A DNA stretch of 64,000 nucleotides from Neckera pumila (GCA_963969595.1 OZ018418.1:10979001-11043000), one strand, 5' to 3'; counted from the first letter of the stretch, positions 12,200 to 24,113 are shown. Made by a program: numbers and translations. The notes: generated by a model from the sequence alone, not told the origin.

Positions 12200-13731
12200 A
12201 AATAAAATCCGCAAATTTCATTGCAATTCAACTGTTGATGTAACTCTAAATATATGCTTGACGGAAAACAGTGCAATCAGAAATAAAAACAAACTCCTGG
12301 TGTTTACAAAGAAAAAAAGACGGTCATCCATATCTTAACAAAGTAATGCGGACTTGTGGACAATTATTTTCGTAAGGCGACTTAGCAAGAGGTTCACACG
12401 CATTCAAACTTTGATGGCGCTTTGAAGGCATTAACTCAACGTCTTTGCAAACATACTTACCCAGCGTATTCTTAGAGAGCACTGAGGGCAAATCTTAAGC
12501 AGGACCTTTCATAGGTTTAGAACTTGCGTTCTTACACATTCCTGAAGGCAAGAAGAGCACAAGGGTGGTTGCAAGAAACACCGTCCGTTTTCTATATCAT
12601 TTTCCACAATAATCATTTTTTTTTCAGAAGTACTGTATAAATAGAAAATCAATTTTCAAAAAATGAGAAAAATATGTTTAATGTATACCCCTTTAAGAAG
12701 AAGGTACCTTAAGAAGGAAAACTGTAGAAAAATTCTTTAAGTAGGAGAACTAGAAAAGTGCAAAATCTCATGAAAATAGGTACTTTTACATTTTAATTTG
12801 TAAAAAACAGAAAAAAATTTAAAAAAAAACTAAAAATTATCAATTTGGAAGAACTTTATGATGAAGAGATTTCATCAAAAGAATGATCTTCAAACCATCT
12901 TTAATGTTCAGAAATGCGTGCGCAAAGGAGCTCTATTAGCATGCATGTGGAGGACATAAAATAAAATATTTTTAAATTTCCTTTGGTAGAAATTTGACTT
13001 TCTACCATGGAAATAGACCACAGAAATTTCAGCTCTAGATCATTAATTTTGATCTCTCCTGCCTAGTACTAAAAAACCCTAAACTGCAAAGTGTGACAAA
13101 TTAGCCAAACTTAAATTTAAATATAAAACGATTTTTGAAAATTTCTGAAAAATAAGGGATCTGAACATAATCAAGTTAGCCATCTCCAATAAGAATTTCA
13201 AGTTAATTGGATTCATGCTTCAAAAGTTATAGCTGATGACAACCCCGTCACTTCAATTGTGACGCAAAATAGTACTGGTGTTTCTTGCAATCACCCACAA
13301 GCATTCAAGAGATGAAAATACTTGTTAGTTCACCTCCAGTTACATTTCTTGCAAAGTGTAAATACTCTAAAGTGGAACCAAGATGACAAACAAAATTCAT
13401 GTGTGAATAGGGATGTGGATAAACCTCAAGCTAATGCTACTATAGGAGTCACCTGCATTCACAATTGAACAAAAATCAGGTCAAAAAGATTGGTGATAGA
13501 AAGAAGCTTGATAATCCTGTACAAAATACTAACAAATCTTGAGCATGATCTTTCCTAGGTTAACATATAAACATAAATTTTGTATTTTGTAGTCCACATT
13601 GGAGGATATACAATTTCTGTGCTTACGAACTAAGAAAGATAACAATTGACAACAAGTATTCCAGAAGTAAAATGTAGGATTCATCAGTTGTTTAATCAAC
13701 TTATGCATGAGAAGACAAGTTACAGTCATAC
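12200..13731. other. AT-rich DNA between relics
   Basis: No gene is recognised. Minus-strand acceptor-like and donor-like sites (GAATGCAG near 13457, GGTAAGTATG near 12460) suggest that decayed exons of the kinase locus may be hidden here, but I see no kinase motif. Confidence 0.35.
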
Positions 13732-13863
13732 CCAAGCAAGGTTGAAGTCAACAGGGTATTTTGTGCCTCTTATTCAAGAAAACAAAAAATTGCCCGGTTT
13801 TACATCATGGTGAATAATTCCAAGAGTTTAAATAATCTCAATTAGAAAAAATCTAGCACCTTA

Positions 13864-14056
13864 TACTACAAGAAAATAGTGTCCAAAAGGACACGTCCTA
13901 ATTGACTAAAATGTCCGAGTTGACAGAATTGTGTCAAGAAAATGTCCGAATTGACAAAAAATTGGCAAAAAATTGACAAAAAATTGACAGAATAATGTTC
14001 AAATTAACAAAAAATTGACAAAAAAACGTCCGAATTGACACTACTCCCTTGTAGTG
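13864..14056 (+). mobile_element. 193-bp CACTA miniature with TTA target duplication
   Basis: The ends are TACTACAAGAAAATAGTGTC (first base changed from C) and, inverted, CACTACAAGGGAGTAGTGTC. TTA flanks both sides (13861-13863 and 14057-14059), the 3-bp duplication expected of CACTA transposons. Inside are repeated GTCCGAATTGAC-like subterminal motifs and no frame. It sits in an intron position of the kinase pseudogene. Confidence 0.85.
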
Positions 14057-14710
14057 TTATGATCGAACAAAGGAGTAGAAAGTGTGGAAGCCAATTTCAC
14101 CCGCTTGTGCAAATAAGCAAGGGCTTTAAACAAGTAATATCCATAAAGTTGAAGCTCTTGAATAGATATCTCTTTCTTCAAGACCTGAGCAAAAAACACC
14201 ACCATGAAGGTTCACATTTTGAATATTGCATCAGCTCAAAGACACGTGTAGTGAGAAGAGATCCAGACTCTACTTCATCACGAGGATATGACTCGTAACT
14301 AGATCTTTAAATTTGGTTTCAAAAGCATATTTCAATCAGTTGTTAATCCTACAACAAATCACTTCTAGTCTAAGCTGACAATTACAACATGTGCACCTAG
14401 AAGCACTAGTAGAAAATTTTAGTGTCCAAAGTGACAAAAAAATGTTGATTTTTTTTGTTCATTTTTGTGTTGATTTGGACGTGTTGACTTGGACATTGCA
14501 TAGCAAAAAAGTGTTGATTTGGACATGAAAATGAACACTTTTGTGTGGTTCATCAACACAAAAGTGTTGATTAAGTAACTACAAAGTGTTGATTTGGCAA
14601 CTAAAAAGTGTTAATTTTCAACAACTTAAGAAAAAATTTAATACACTTTATGGGAAAATAAAATTTTGACTAATGGCTCAATGCCACGTGGCAGCTGACA
14701 CGTAGGCAAG

Positions 14711-14780
14711 CCACCGGTGGGGTTTGAACCCCGAACCTTGGGGTTAGAACCCCAAAGTCCTTAGCCAATGGACCACCCAT
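14711..14780 (-). other. tRNA-like sequence inside the CACTA element
   Basis: On the minus strand the text has an A-box-like TGGCTAAGG, an anticodon-arm-like inverted repeat (TTGGGG, loop, CCCCAA) and a B-box-like GGGTTCAAACCCC. The acceptor stem does not pair cleanly, so it is not a working tRNA gene. It looks like a tRNA-derived remnant, for example from a SINE. Confidence 0.5.
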
Positions 14781-14846
14781 GTCTTTGGAATTATGTGTTT
14801 CCTATTTAACTACTTCTACGTTATTTTTTCATTTGCATTGGAAAGT

Positions 14847-15199
14847 CAGCAAACTTTAGGGGCCGTTTTCACATAGTAAATTAACTTATTTCTTAAAACT
14901 TTCACCTAAGAAAAGTTGTTAAATGAAGGTAAATTTCATCTCCAAAAATCCGTTTGCAACTTGGAGTCTTCAATTAAAAGTTATGCACAAAAATCAGAGA
15001 GGGTGCTTAAAAGTGTCAAAGAAAAATGGCCTTTCCAACCCTTCTAAATTGAATTTTGTCCATAACTTTTATTTGAAGACTCCAAATTGCAAACGGATTT
15101 TTGGAGATGAAATTTACCTTCATTTAACAACTTTTCTTAGTTGAAAGTCTTAAAAAATAAGTTAATTTACTATGTGAAAACGGCCCTTCAAGTCTGCTG
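14847..15199. repeat. Foldback element, arms about 165 bp (copy 1)
   Basis: The left arm from CAGCAAACTTTAGGGGCCG to about 15006 is the near-perfect complement of the right arm ending CGGCCCTTCAAGTCTGCTG. Shared inner text includes TTTGGAGATGAAATTTACC and CCATAACTTTTATTTGAAG. It is nested in the 14404-17157 CACTA element and related to the repeats at 16356 and 41999. Confidence 0.8.
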
Positions 15200-16355
15200 A
15201 AATTTGTAAATACCAATTTGTGAATGATTAAGTTATTAAAATTAAAATTGTATATACTATTTCCTTCACGCATGAATATGAAATGTTTTTTTGAAGGTTG
15301 AAGTATAAATTTCCAGCACATTTCTTCAACATATAATGAACACTTGCAAGTTCAAGCATTGACATACATTTTTTTGGATAAATTCTTTGAAAGATAAAAC
15401 TTAACAAGTTGGAAATTTAAAAAATTAACCTCTAAATGACCAATTAGCATTTTTTGGCAATATAGAGATTTTAGATAGCTCATTGTGGATAAAATTTCAA
15501 TTTGTTGGCTTTAACCCCTCAAGGCCTAACAATAGTTTCATAATGGAGGTTTTCAATGAATTGCCCGATTTTGATGTTTTTCTGCACATGGACATGTTTG
15601 AAATTTTTATTTCTAACCATAAAAAAGTGAAGGATACTTTGTCTAGTATGCGCGGAATTAATTGTGGAAAATAATGACCATTAGATTTTTAGATTATAAC
15701 AATTTTGGATGATCAACTCTTTAGGCAAAAAACTCTTCTAGAGAAAAAAATTATAAGAAGATAATAAATGCTTTATTGCCCTCAAAAAAAATGGTTTTAG
15801 AATCTAGGGCCAATTTATTATTTTTTTATTTAAAAAATATAAAAATTTAAAACTCTCCCAAGTTTATAGACGTTTTCAAGAAAAAGGAGTAAAAAGCCAA
15901 ACTTGACCAAATTGGATCCTACAAAAATTTTAAAAATTGATAAATATATCATTTTTTGAAATTTAAAAATTAATATCATTATTATATTTTTTGGAACATC
16001 TCTAAAATTTTTGAAATCATTCTAATTATTTTTGTATTCTTAATCACACCAAATTGGGTTTTGTATTTTTAAAATTATTAAAAATAAAAATTTGAATTTT
16101 TTACTTCAAACCTAAATTGATTGTGCAAGGTAAAGAGTAGAAATGTTCAAGAAAATGTTTTTTTCCATCCCTAATATTTCTTTCATTGTAAGCAAATTAT
16201 ATTTGCTCCTTTTTTCCTTTAGACTACATTTCCTAAACAAATTTTTAAATACTTCCCATATATATTGAAATTTTGAAAATCAAAGAATAGCGTAGAAATT
16301 AATATGAAACCTAACAAAATAGAGATAGGTTTTTTAAATTATTTCATTGTAAATT

Positions 16356-16890
16356 CAGCAAACTTTGGAGGTTGTTTCGGCATAATAGAAGAACTTTTTT
16401 GAAAGCATTTTGAACTAAAAAAAGGTAGTAATTCAAACAAGCTTCCATCTCCAAAATTCCATTTGAAATTTAGAGATTTAGTCAAAAGTTTTGGAAAAAA
16501 TTTAGACAGAGGTTAGGAAATCATCACTTTTGACATTTTTGACATTTTTTAACATCCTCTCTGAATTTTGTCCGTAGCTTTTGATTGGAGGATCAAAACT
16601 TCAAATGGATTATTAAAGATGAAAGTTTTCTAGAATTTACACCTTCTTCTATTTAAATTTTTTTCAAAAATCCTTTAACTATACCAAAATAGCTTCCAAA
16701 ATCTTCTAAATTTACCAAAAAAACAATTTCCAATACTTCTCTAAAATTTGTTCATAACTTTTAATTAGAGATTTGAAATCTCAAAAAGATTATTGGAGAT
16801 GAAAGTTGGTTTAATTCCACAACTATTTTTTGCTGAAAGTTCTTTGAAAAATGTTTATTTATTATGTGCAAATGGCCTCCAAAGTCTGCT
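16356..16890. repeat. Foldback element (copy 2), longer and diverged
   Basis: The ends CAGCAAACTTTGGAGGTTGT and, inverted, AGCAGACTTTGGAGGCCAT match copy 1's ends. The core again carries a phrase close to TTTTGTCCGTAGCTTTTGATT. An extra half unit near 16711-16800 makes it about 180 bp longer, as if one arm was duplicated. Confidence 0.65.
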
Positions 16891-17796
16891 AACTTTATTG
16901 AACACCAAAATGTGTACTTAATTTTTTCTTAAAATACATTGTAAAATGAAGATGTCAAGAGATTCGAAAAGATTCCAAAAGACTCCAAAAGGTTCAAAAA
17001 TTATTCAACAAAAATTTGTTAATTATGTCACTGATTGTCCAAAACAACAAAAAAAATGTCACCAGCAACAAAAAAATGTGAAATCGGACATTGCAGTATC
17101 CAAATCAACAGAAATATGTTGATTTTCTGTTAATTTGGATGTCATTTTCTACTAGTGAAGTTGCTCTAAATCAGTAAAAGGTGGTGGGTCATCATGCATC
17201 ACAAGGACTTCTTGAATCACCTCTTTGCATTGAGTGATGTATTATTGCCATTTGCTTACAGGACAAAGAATTAATATACTCTCGGGGATGGTAGTACACG
17301 GGTTCAATCCTTCAGAAGTAGAGACAATTTGTTTGCTGAAAAAGAATAATTTACAGATTGACAGAGTCAACTGCTGGTAGCAAATTGGAAGAGTATAGAG
17401 TATAGAGCTATGCTGACAAGTCATATGCTTGATGCAAGAAACAATTATCCACTCCATAAATTTATGCCAAAACTCTCGAAAAGAAAAACATACCTTACTT
17501 TTTGGAAGATCTTGATTTCATGATTCACATATTTAGCAGTGGTCTTCTCCAAAGGACCTGTAGAAAATGTCATGTACTCATCATAAATAAAGTTTGTCAA
17601 TCTTGTAACACGTGAAGAAGATGATGGAACACGTCAAAATTTTGAGAAAATTCTCCATTTTGATCAACTACCAACTTTCAGAATAATCCTTTCATGTCAT
17701 GTTGGAGAGAAAAAAAGTATCCATTTGATTGCAAAAAATGGGTCGTCATTTTTGCACTTCACGCAATACACCATGCCATAACCCCCTGTGCACCAG

Positions 17797-18235
17797 AAAT
17801 GCCGTGGTCAAAATCTCAAAGAGCAGTTTACTGCACAGCATAAAACACTGTCATGTAGTGAACCACAAAGCTAAGGATGTGACATAACATTGGACAGTGT
17901 TCCTCTATACTCCAGTTTTCTGATTCCAAATAACCACGACAAACTAAAAGATCAAGAAATTGAAAAAGAAGGGTATGTAGGGAACTCAATGAAGCGAATA
18001 CCTCATCTACTCAATAAGTTGATAAGCATAGGCCGTTAACAATGGCTGTAGAACAGAAACTCACACTAATTTAATCGTGACAAGAATTAGATGCCGAGAC
18101 AAACTCATAGAAGTTCAATATAGTCAAAATAGTGGACTTGGATGTGAGAAGCATACCATTTTATGGAATACCTTATTGTGCTTGCCCATAAAGATATTGA
18201 TATTAAAGATCAATGCCATGCCATATCCCTGCACA
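17797..18235. other. Spacer between the kinase relic and LTR-like unit A
   Basis: Nothing recognisable is seen. The N-terminal exons of the kinase relic would be expected here on the minus strand, but I could not identify them. Confidence 0.3.
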
Positions 18236-19487
18236 ATTGTGAGCTCCCAATTTGTCACTTGGGATTCATAGTGGTTGTTTTTTTGAAATTCTGCAATTTA
18301 AGTTATAAAAAAATGCAAAAGGCCCAAAAAGGAGAGTAAGACCAAATTAAATTTATTACATACCAATGTAGCATTTGGTCAATAATAGGATTTTATCCCT
18401 AAAAGGTCCCTAAATCCCGCTTGTAAATAGATTAGAATTTAGGAGTTAGTAGGAATTCAAAGGTTTAAGAATTTTTTACCCAATATAGACTAAACTTTTG
18501 TGACTCTATCTAAATAAATTGGTCCGAGAGAAGTCTAGATAGGCCCTTGGAAAGATTTCCCTAGAGTGGTTTTAGTTTTTCCATCCATCGATGAAAAAAT
18601 AGATACCTTAAATGTTAGCTTGCAAGAATTATTTTCTTAAGATGGGCCAGCGGGGGAATCTGCGGCCATCAGATTGTAATCGTGGTTCTAAAACATGTTA
18701 GGAAGTCAAAATTAAAATCCATTTGCCATATTCCCTTGTATATGGAAGATTCTTTGACAGTCAATTACTTCATGGAGGTGGATTTTTCCCTCTCGACCAA
18801 AGTGTGCAAAGTAAAAAATATGAACTTTTACATCTCTTGAGAAACTCCATGAGAGGTTCCTTGAGAAGTTTCAGAATTTTTCGACTTAGAAAAATATACT
18901 TTTCAAACGGTTTACCGCCTAAAGTGACAATGGAAAATTCATGGGAAATTCCCTTGAATGCGATAAAATCTCATTAAAAATTATTTTAGCTTCTTTTATG
19001 TTAATAATGCGCTTCAACAAGTTTTATGGCATTCCAATAGCGAGAGGTGATCCTATCAGCGACATTCCTCCAAATTAACAATGTGGTGGGATTTGCATGA
19101 AATTGACCGGCATCTTGGGAGTGCATGAAGTTGGAATCAAGTCAAGTAGGAGTCTTTTCTTACTCCCTAGAACAATCTTGACAACCCTAGCTAGTCACTT
19201 TAGTTAGAAAAGGCCAACTCCAAAATGTAGATTTTTATCCTTTAACTAGCCTCTAACCTAGGAAGAGTTTTAGATGTCGAAACAAGGGTCAATGGGCCTT
19301 TGAACTAAAAATGGCCTTTTGAAGCCATTGGTGCAATCTGTTTGAAGTTTCAATGCAAACTCCAAAAGTTACAACGTTGGACTAGTTTAAAACCCAATTG
19401 TCGTTAAAATCTTTGAAGATATGGATGAAAATTCAAGTTGGTAAGGTTATGAAGGTTACTTGAGGGAGGTGGGTGCTTTAGAAAACC

Positions 19488-19498
19488 TATACACGGGC
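19488..19498 (+). promoter_or_regulatory. TATA-like box of LTR-like unit A
   Basis: CTATACACGGGCG occupies the same place as CTATAAAAGGGCTCC in unit B (43870). The flanking text is conserved (a TTTCCCTCTCACATCACC-type pyrimidine run follows). The A copy is a weaker TATA box. Confidence 0.4.
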
Positions 19499-19961
19499 GC
19501 CATTTCCCTCTCACATCACCTCCATCCTTGTTTGGGTCCAACTTATGTTGGACTTTTGAGCGTTTTTGCTAAAGAAACTTCTACGGTGTTTTTGGAGCAC
19601 TTTTGGCTTTGCTGTTGTCTAATTTTCAGCTTTTGAAGGTCTTAAAGGTCCTTCTATTTTGGTTGTTCATATTGTGTGAGTCATGTTTCTTTTTCTTTAG
19701 CCTTTGGAGTCACTACCGTGGGAGTTAGGCGGCTTTGATGTTTTGAATACTAACTTGTATTGGGAGTCTCTTTTGTGTCTTGTACTAACCCTAAAGCCAC
19801 CCCCCACCATACCTTGGTGATTTTACTATGGGAGGCCTTTAGCATCTAAATGTATCTTATATTAACACATCTCTTGTTTTAACTCATGCGTGTGTTTTCT
19901 CTAAGTTTGTTATTTTGCCCTCTTCTAAAGTGTCTCTTGTTGTATGGATTACCCTTTAGAA

Positions 19962-20205
19962 CGGCAGAGCTTTGAATCCCCCTAGATTGTCATTTTCTCA
20001 AAAGTATAGTATTTTTCCTCTTCTATAGTGTCTAGTACTGTTTAGCTTACTCTCTGGGACGGCAGAGATTTGAATTTCCTCAGGGTTTCAATCTTAAAGA
20101 AAGTGTCAAAAATCCGCCGAACAATGGAGCTTTGAACCCACAAGGTTTTGGAAGTCATAAAGTTGGTATTAAACCCAACTTGACGGCAAAGCTTTGAACC
20201 CCAAG
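19962..20205 (+). repeat. Four spaced CGGCAAAGCTTTGAAC motifs, unit A
   Basis: Motif starts lie near 19962, 20060, 20121 and 20183. The core is CGGCARAGCTTTGAAYCCC with an AAAGCTTT palindrome, and the spacing text is also partly repeated (TCTTCTAAAGTGTCTCTTG). Just after it, 20226-20248 is a perfect 9-bp stem (GTTTCCAAG and CTTGGAAAC). Confidence 0.75.
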
Positions 20206-21282
20206 AGTCATTTTGTCTAAACTTTAGTTTCCAAGACGTGCTTGGAAACATCCAAAGTTTCGCCTCCAAGAAATAGAGTCCCTAGTGGGATTACCCCCCT
20301 CCCTCCCCCTATAGAAATCACTAATTAAGAGCTCTATTTCTTAAGTAAGTCTTCACGACAAATTTGAATCAAGAGACTAATTGTTAGACAAAAAAAAAAA
20401 AAAATTCTTGATGACCCAGCCGAGCCAGGGCTAGCCAAGCTAGGGCCAGTCAAGCCAGGCGACTCCAACCAGGCGGGCCAATTCTAGCCAATCAGGCGAC
20501 TTCAGCCAGTTGGGCCAAGTACTAGCCAACCGGGCTAACCAGCTAGCCGGCCGACTCCAATACAACCAAGCTAACCTTAGCCAACCAGGCCAACCTCAAC
20601 CCTAGGTTGCAAGCCTTTGGCCACATGCCCAACATTTTTTTTTTTTTTTCTTTTCCCCACGCTCTCAAAAAACACACTAAAATTCTCACTAATTAAGGGG
20701 GAAGGAAAATATACCAAAATTTAGGAGTAGTTAAGGTAGGAGTTATTTACTTTCAAGGTAGAAAGACGATAGAGGTAGAAATTAGACAAAGTAGAGTTTA
20801 TTAGAGGAGAAAGTAGAAGTAGAAGACTATACCAATTTGGAGTTGTTTAGAAGAAGAGGTAGATCCCAACAAAAGAGGGATTTAGGGCCAAGATAATAAA
20901 TTAGTGGATGAAGAAAAAATACCCTGCAACCTCACACAAACTCTCCACACACACACCTAGTAAGGAACTTGTGGAAAGTGAGCAAAGAAGGGGATGAAGT
21001 AGGAAGGAGAAGATCAATAGTGAATAGATTAGAAAAATCCTCAAAACCATTTTGGACGATTAGAGGTGTAAGTGTAAGAAGCAAAAAAGAATGTGACCAT
21101 TAAGTTGGAAGAGAGTCGGAAGTAAAAGTTGTGGTGTAAGAGAATAGTGAAGAAGGAAGAGGGCAAGAGAAAGAAAAGGAAGGAGAGAAAGAAGAATCAA
21201 CTCAAATCTACCACTCCAACTTTGCTCCTTCCTAAAACAAGGAATCATTCAAGCACTTGCACGGATCACCAAGGGAAGAAAA

Positions 21283-21333
21283 ATGGCAAAAGGAGGGAAC
21301 TTTGACAACCTCATCCAAGACCTACAATTCAAG
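21283..21333 (+). other. Candidate short leader exon with splice donor, unit A
   Basis: ATG starts 17 codons (MAKGGNFDNLIQDLQFK) that end exactly at AAG|GTGAGT, a strong donor. Unit B has an ATG exon ending GAG|GTAAGC at nearly the same distance from its TATA box (1.79 versus 1.89 kb). The peptides differ, so position rather than sequence is conserved. The acceptor is not identified. Confidence 0.35.
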
Positions 21334-22890
21334 GTGAGTTAAAATTCCATCTTTTCTTGTTTAATCCCTCCTAATTAGCACAATTAGAATAGGGCCAAGA
21401 ACTAGAGTAGACTAGGAAACAAGTCAAGTTAGATTTTAGCATAGAAGTCAAAAAGTGGAGGTCTAGGGGTTTCCGAAAAGATTAAACACAACAAAATTGA
21501 AGTTAAAACAAAGAAGTTACAAGCAGATGAAGTTCCATTGAGAATCAATACCCCCCCAAAATCATCCAAACAGATAAAAATCTAAATCTAAAAAGTAAAA
21601 GTAATTTAGAAGATAAAAGTGAAAGTGAAAGTCAATTTAGAAATTTAGGTCAACAATAATTAGGGGATGAAGTTCCAAACAGTGATTACCGACTAGCTTT
21701 CATCCATTAGTAACTTAGATCAATAAAAGTCAATTTCAAAGTAGAATAGTAAGTTAGGAAGGATAAAGTGAGCTTGTAAAAGCAGTAGCGTAAAATCAAA
21801 CAAGAACAATAAAAATCCAACAAATTCTCACCTGTAGGATAAATTAGAGTTAATTGAGTAAATTAGGGTAAAACTTTACCAAGTGAAAATTTAGAGGAGG
21901 AAATAGATAGAGGTAACTTAAGGTGTCCCCAAACCAAATTAACTTTGGAAAATATCAAATTCACCTAATCCAAACAAAAAGATGAAATTTGGAGTAGAGA
22001 TCAGATGAATACTTGGATAGAGGACCCCAAATCAGACCTTATGTAGAAATCTTGAGTTAAATTAGTAGTGGGAACCAATAGGAAACCGTGGATGAAGTTT
22101 GAAGAACCAAGTCACAATCAAACTTCATCCGCGCATAACTTTTGCTAGGATTGTCCGATTTCAGTAAGTTTTAGGTTTCTGGAAATGGCATGAAGCCTTC
22201 TATCACCTAAGATTATTAAAATTAGATCATAGCCTAGGAAACTCCAAGACCTTTGCGGTTCAAATGGTTAGGGCACCTTGGCTATTGTTAGCCATAGATT
22301 AGGATGTTTGAGGTCTTTTTTGCAAGTGGTTTGGATGTTTAGCAATTAGAAAAGATCCATTGCTTGGAAGGTACAATGGACCTACACTTAGACACCCGCT
22401 TAGGATAGGATTTGTCATAGGAAATTAGTACCTAGTTGTGTACGTCTATTTACCAAGGGTGGATAAATAAACGCCCACAACAATCAAGTGGTTGCTTAAA
22501 CAAAATTTGAAAGTACTCTAAAAAACATATGATGTTTAGCATATCATCCTAATACCACTAGAACATTAGTGATTTTCAGGAACCTGACCGCGTCTCTAAT
22601 ATTAACCGTTGTTACTAAAGACAATTCATCTATTCATAGACTTGATTGGGCTTGTTAGCAAGTGATGGCTGAATGTCTATAGCCACTAATATTTGGAATG
22701 GAAATGGAGTTGTCTAGTCACAAAAAATGGTTACAACGTGCCGCTTATATATACAGATCAAAATTTGATCTCAACAAACTTAGTTCTTGAATCCAAAGAT
22801 CTCTATGCAGCTTTGTCATGATCACTAAAAAATAACACTTCTATGAATGTTGAAAGACTTAAAGTAATGCAAGTAGTATCCACTACCTTA

Positions 22891-23003
22891 CTACCACGAG
22901 AAATAAGTAGTGTCAATTCGGACATTTTTTTGACATAATTCTTTAAAATTGGGCATTTTAGTCAATTAGTACGTGTCAATTTGGACACTATTTTCTTGAA
23001 TTA
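22891..23003 (-). mobile_element. Degenerate CACTA miniature
   Basis: In inverted orientation it shares AGTAGTGTCAATTCGGAC, TTTAGTCAATTAGTACGTGT and TTGGACACTATTTTCTTG with the miniatures at 13864 and 62798. Both terminal CACTA boxes are damaged and no clear duplication flanks it. Confidence 0.6.
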
Positions 23004-23322
23004 CAAAACCATTGTTCCATAACAACAGGCGGGTCAAATCACACTCAAATGTACCACAAAAGGGGTAAAACCCACTAAAATTTGCAATGTAATTTCATTT
23101 TAGCTATTGTTTTCTAATACTAATCTATTAATTATAGGTATTTTAGTCCTTTTTTACTAGTATTTCAAGTCATGTTGAGCCTATAACTGCTTTATTCATT
23201 AGAAAATAAAAAATTCTTTATTATAGTTCCAACTGAAGTTTCAATGTCAACATGTCAGGTTTTTCAATTGTAGAAAAGGGTTCTATTTTTTGATTAATAA
23301 TAATGTGATGGAATCCAAAAAA

Positions 23323-23325
<3 letters not shown>

Positions 23326-23411
<86 letters not shown>
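23326..23411. repeat. (AT)n microsatellite, about 86 bp
   Basis: An uninterrupted run of AT dinucleotides. Confidence 0.98.
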
Positions 23412-23412
<1 letters not shown>

Positions 23413-24113
23413 CATATGATAAAATGAAAAAGGAGTTTTTTCCTACAATTTGAATATTTTTTCATTTTCTATAACATTCAAAAGTTAAAACTTGTAAACG
23501 TCCTTTTCAATATAAAAAACAATCCAAATGATGATTATGTTAAAACAAAAAAAATATATATCTTATTGACTTTAAAGTCATTATATAAGCTATTCTTGAA
23601 TTTGAATGTCTAAGCTTCGTATGAGATGAAATTAATAATTTTTCAATAATCATTTAATTAATTAAAAAATTATATTACTTTGAATTCAAGCTTTAATCAC
23701 TAAATAAACTTTTAAATAGTTTTATGTTTTAGAAGTAAAAAAATTTGGATGAAAATATCTTTTTAAAGTGCTATATTGTAAAAAATCACTAAATTTAGCC
23801 TTGAAACTGGTGATTTATGTCTTTCTAAAGACTTTTTCTATGAAATTTTGTCTCCAAGTTTTTAAAGGGACACATTGCAATACTATTCATTTAAACTTTT
23901 TCTTAAAAATGACATCAAAGGAATTTTTAGCATTAAAAGATCAGAAAAAGACTAGAGTCCTGTCCTAGCAAAGTAATTCCAATGGTACCTTTGAGTGTGA
24001 TTTGACCCAGGCAAAGAAACGCATAAGTGATACAACAATTATTAGCTCTCATTGTTTTGTGACTTAGAGTTGCCCAATGTTTAAATACATATTTCAAAAT
24101 TTATGATATAGGT

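Larger units (their letters stand above)
14404..17157. mobile_element. 2.75-kb nonautonomous CACTA element with AAG target duplication
   Basis: Both ends read inward CACTAGTAGAAAAT and AAG flanks both sides (14401-14403, 17158-17160). Next to each end are repeated TNPA-site-like motifs about GTGTTGATTTGGAC and its complement. There is no transposase frame, so movement would need a partner in trans. The body carries a tRNA-like stretch and two foldback repeats. It separates exons of the CDC7-like relic. Confidence 0.9.
13732..17796 (-). pseudogene. CDC7-like protein kinase pseudogene broken up by CACTA insertions
   Basis: CDC7 kinases trigger replication-origin firing. Four kinase exons can be read in order. 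About 17796-17715 is the glycine loop and VAIK-type Lys (CTGGYGMVYCVKCKN, FFAIK). 17557-17499 reads KTTAKYVNHEIKIFQK with the alpha-C Glu. 14184-14101 reads VLKKEISIQELQLYGYYLFK then ALAYLHK. 13824-13732 is the catalytic loop and metal site (IIHHDVKPGNFLFS, then VDFNLAW). The DFNLA form instead of DFG is typical of CDC7, which decides the family. Decay signs are HRD changed to HHD, in-frame TGA in the first and last of these exons, and two CACTA insertions (13864-14056, 14404-17157). Text at 17219-17160 (EVIQEVLVMHDDPPPFTD) abuts the larger insertion and may be exon too. Confidence 0.75.
18236..22503 (+). mobile_element. Long LTR-like unit A, noncoding
   Basis: This block aligns in order with 41110-47050. 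Shared landmarks are a start TGTGAGCTCCCAATTTGTCA, a TATA-like box near 19488, GGTGTTTTTGGAGCACTTTTGG near 19578, CTAAAGCCACCCCCCACCAT, four copies of a CGGCARAGCTTTGAA motif, a GC-rich AGCC repeat near 20410-20620, a short leader exon, purine-rich text, and an end near ACCAAGGGTGG then TTGCTTAAACA. It has TG and CA ends but no clear target duplication and no coding sequence. It is probably a solo or flanking LTR of a retroelement with very long LTRs. Confidence 0.55.
22504..24113. other. AT-rich intergenic DNA
   Basis: No gene. It contains a degenerate CACTA miniature at 22891-23003 and an AT microsatellite at 23326-23411, listed separately. Confidence 0.5.

Noticed and set aside
10132..14056. 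One large gene-capturing CACTA element spanning both ends
   Set aside because: The 13864-14056 element has its own two ends and TTA duplication, so its right end cannot be the partner of the end at 10132.
23221..23415. Frame reading IYIYIY
   Set aside because: It is the translation of the AT microsatellite.
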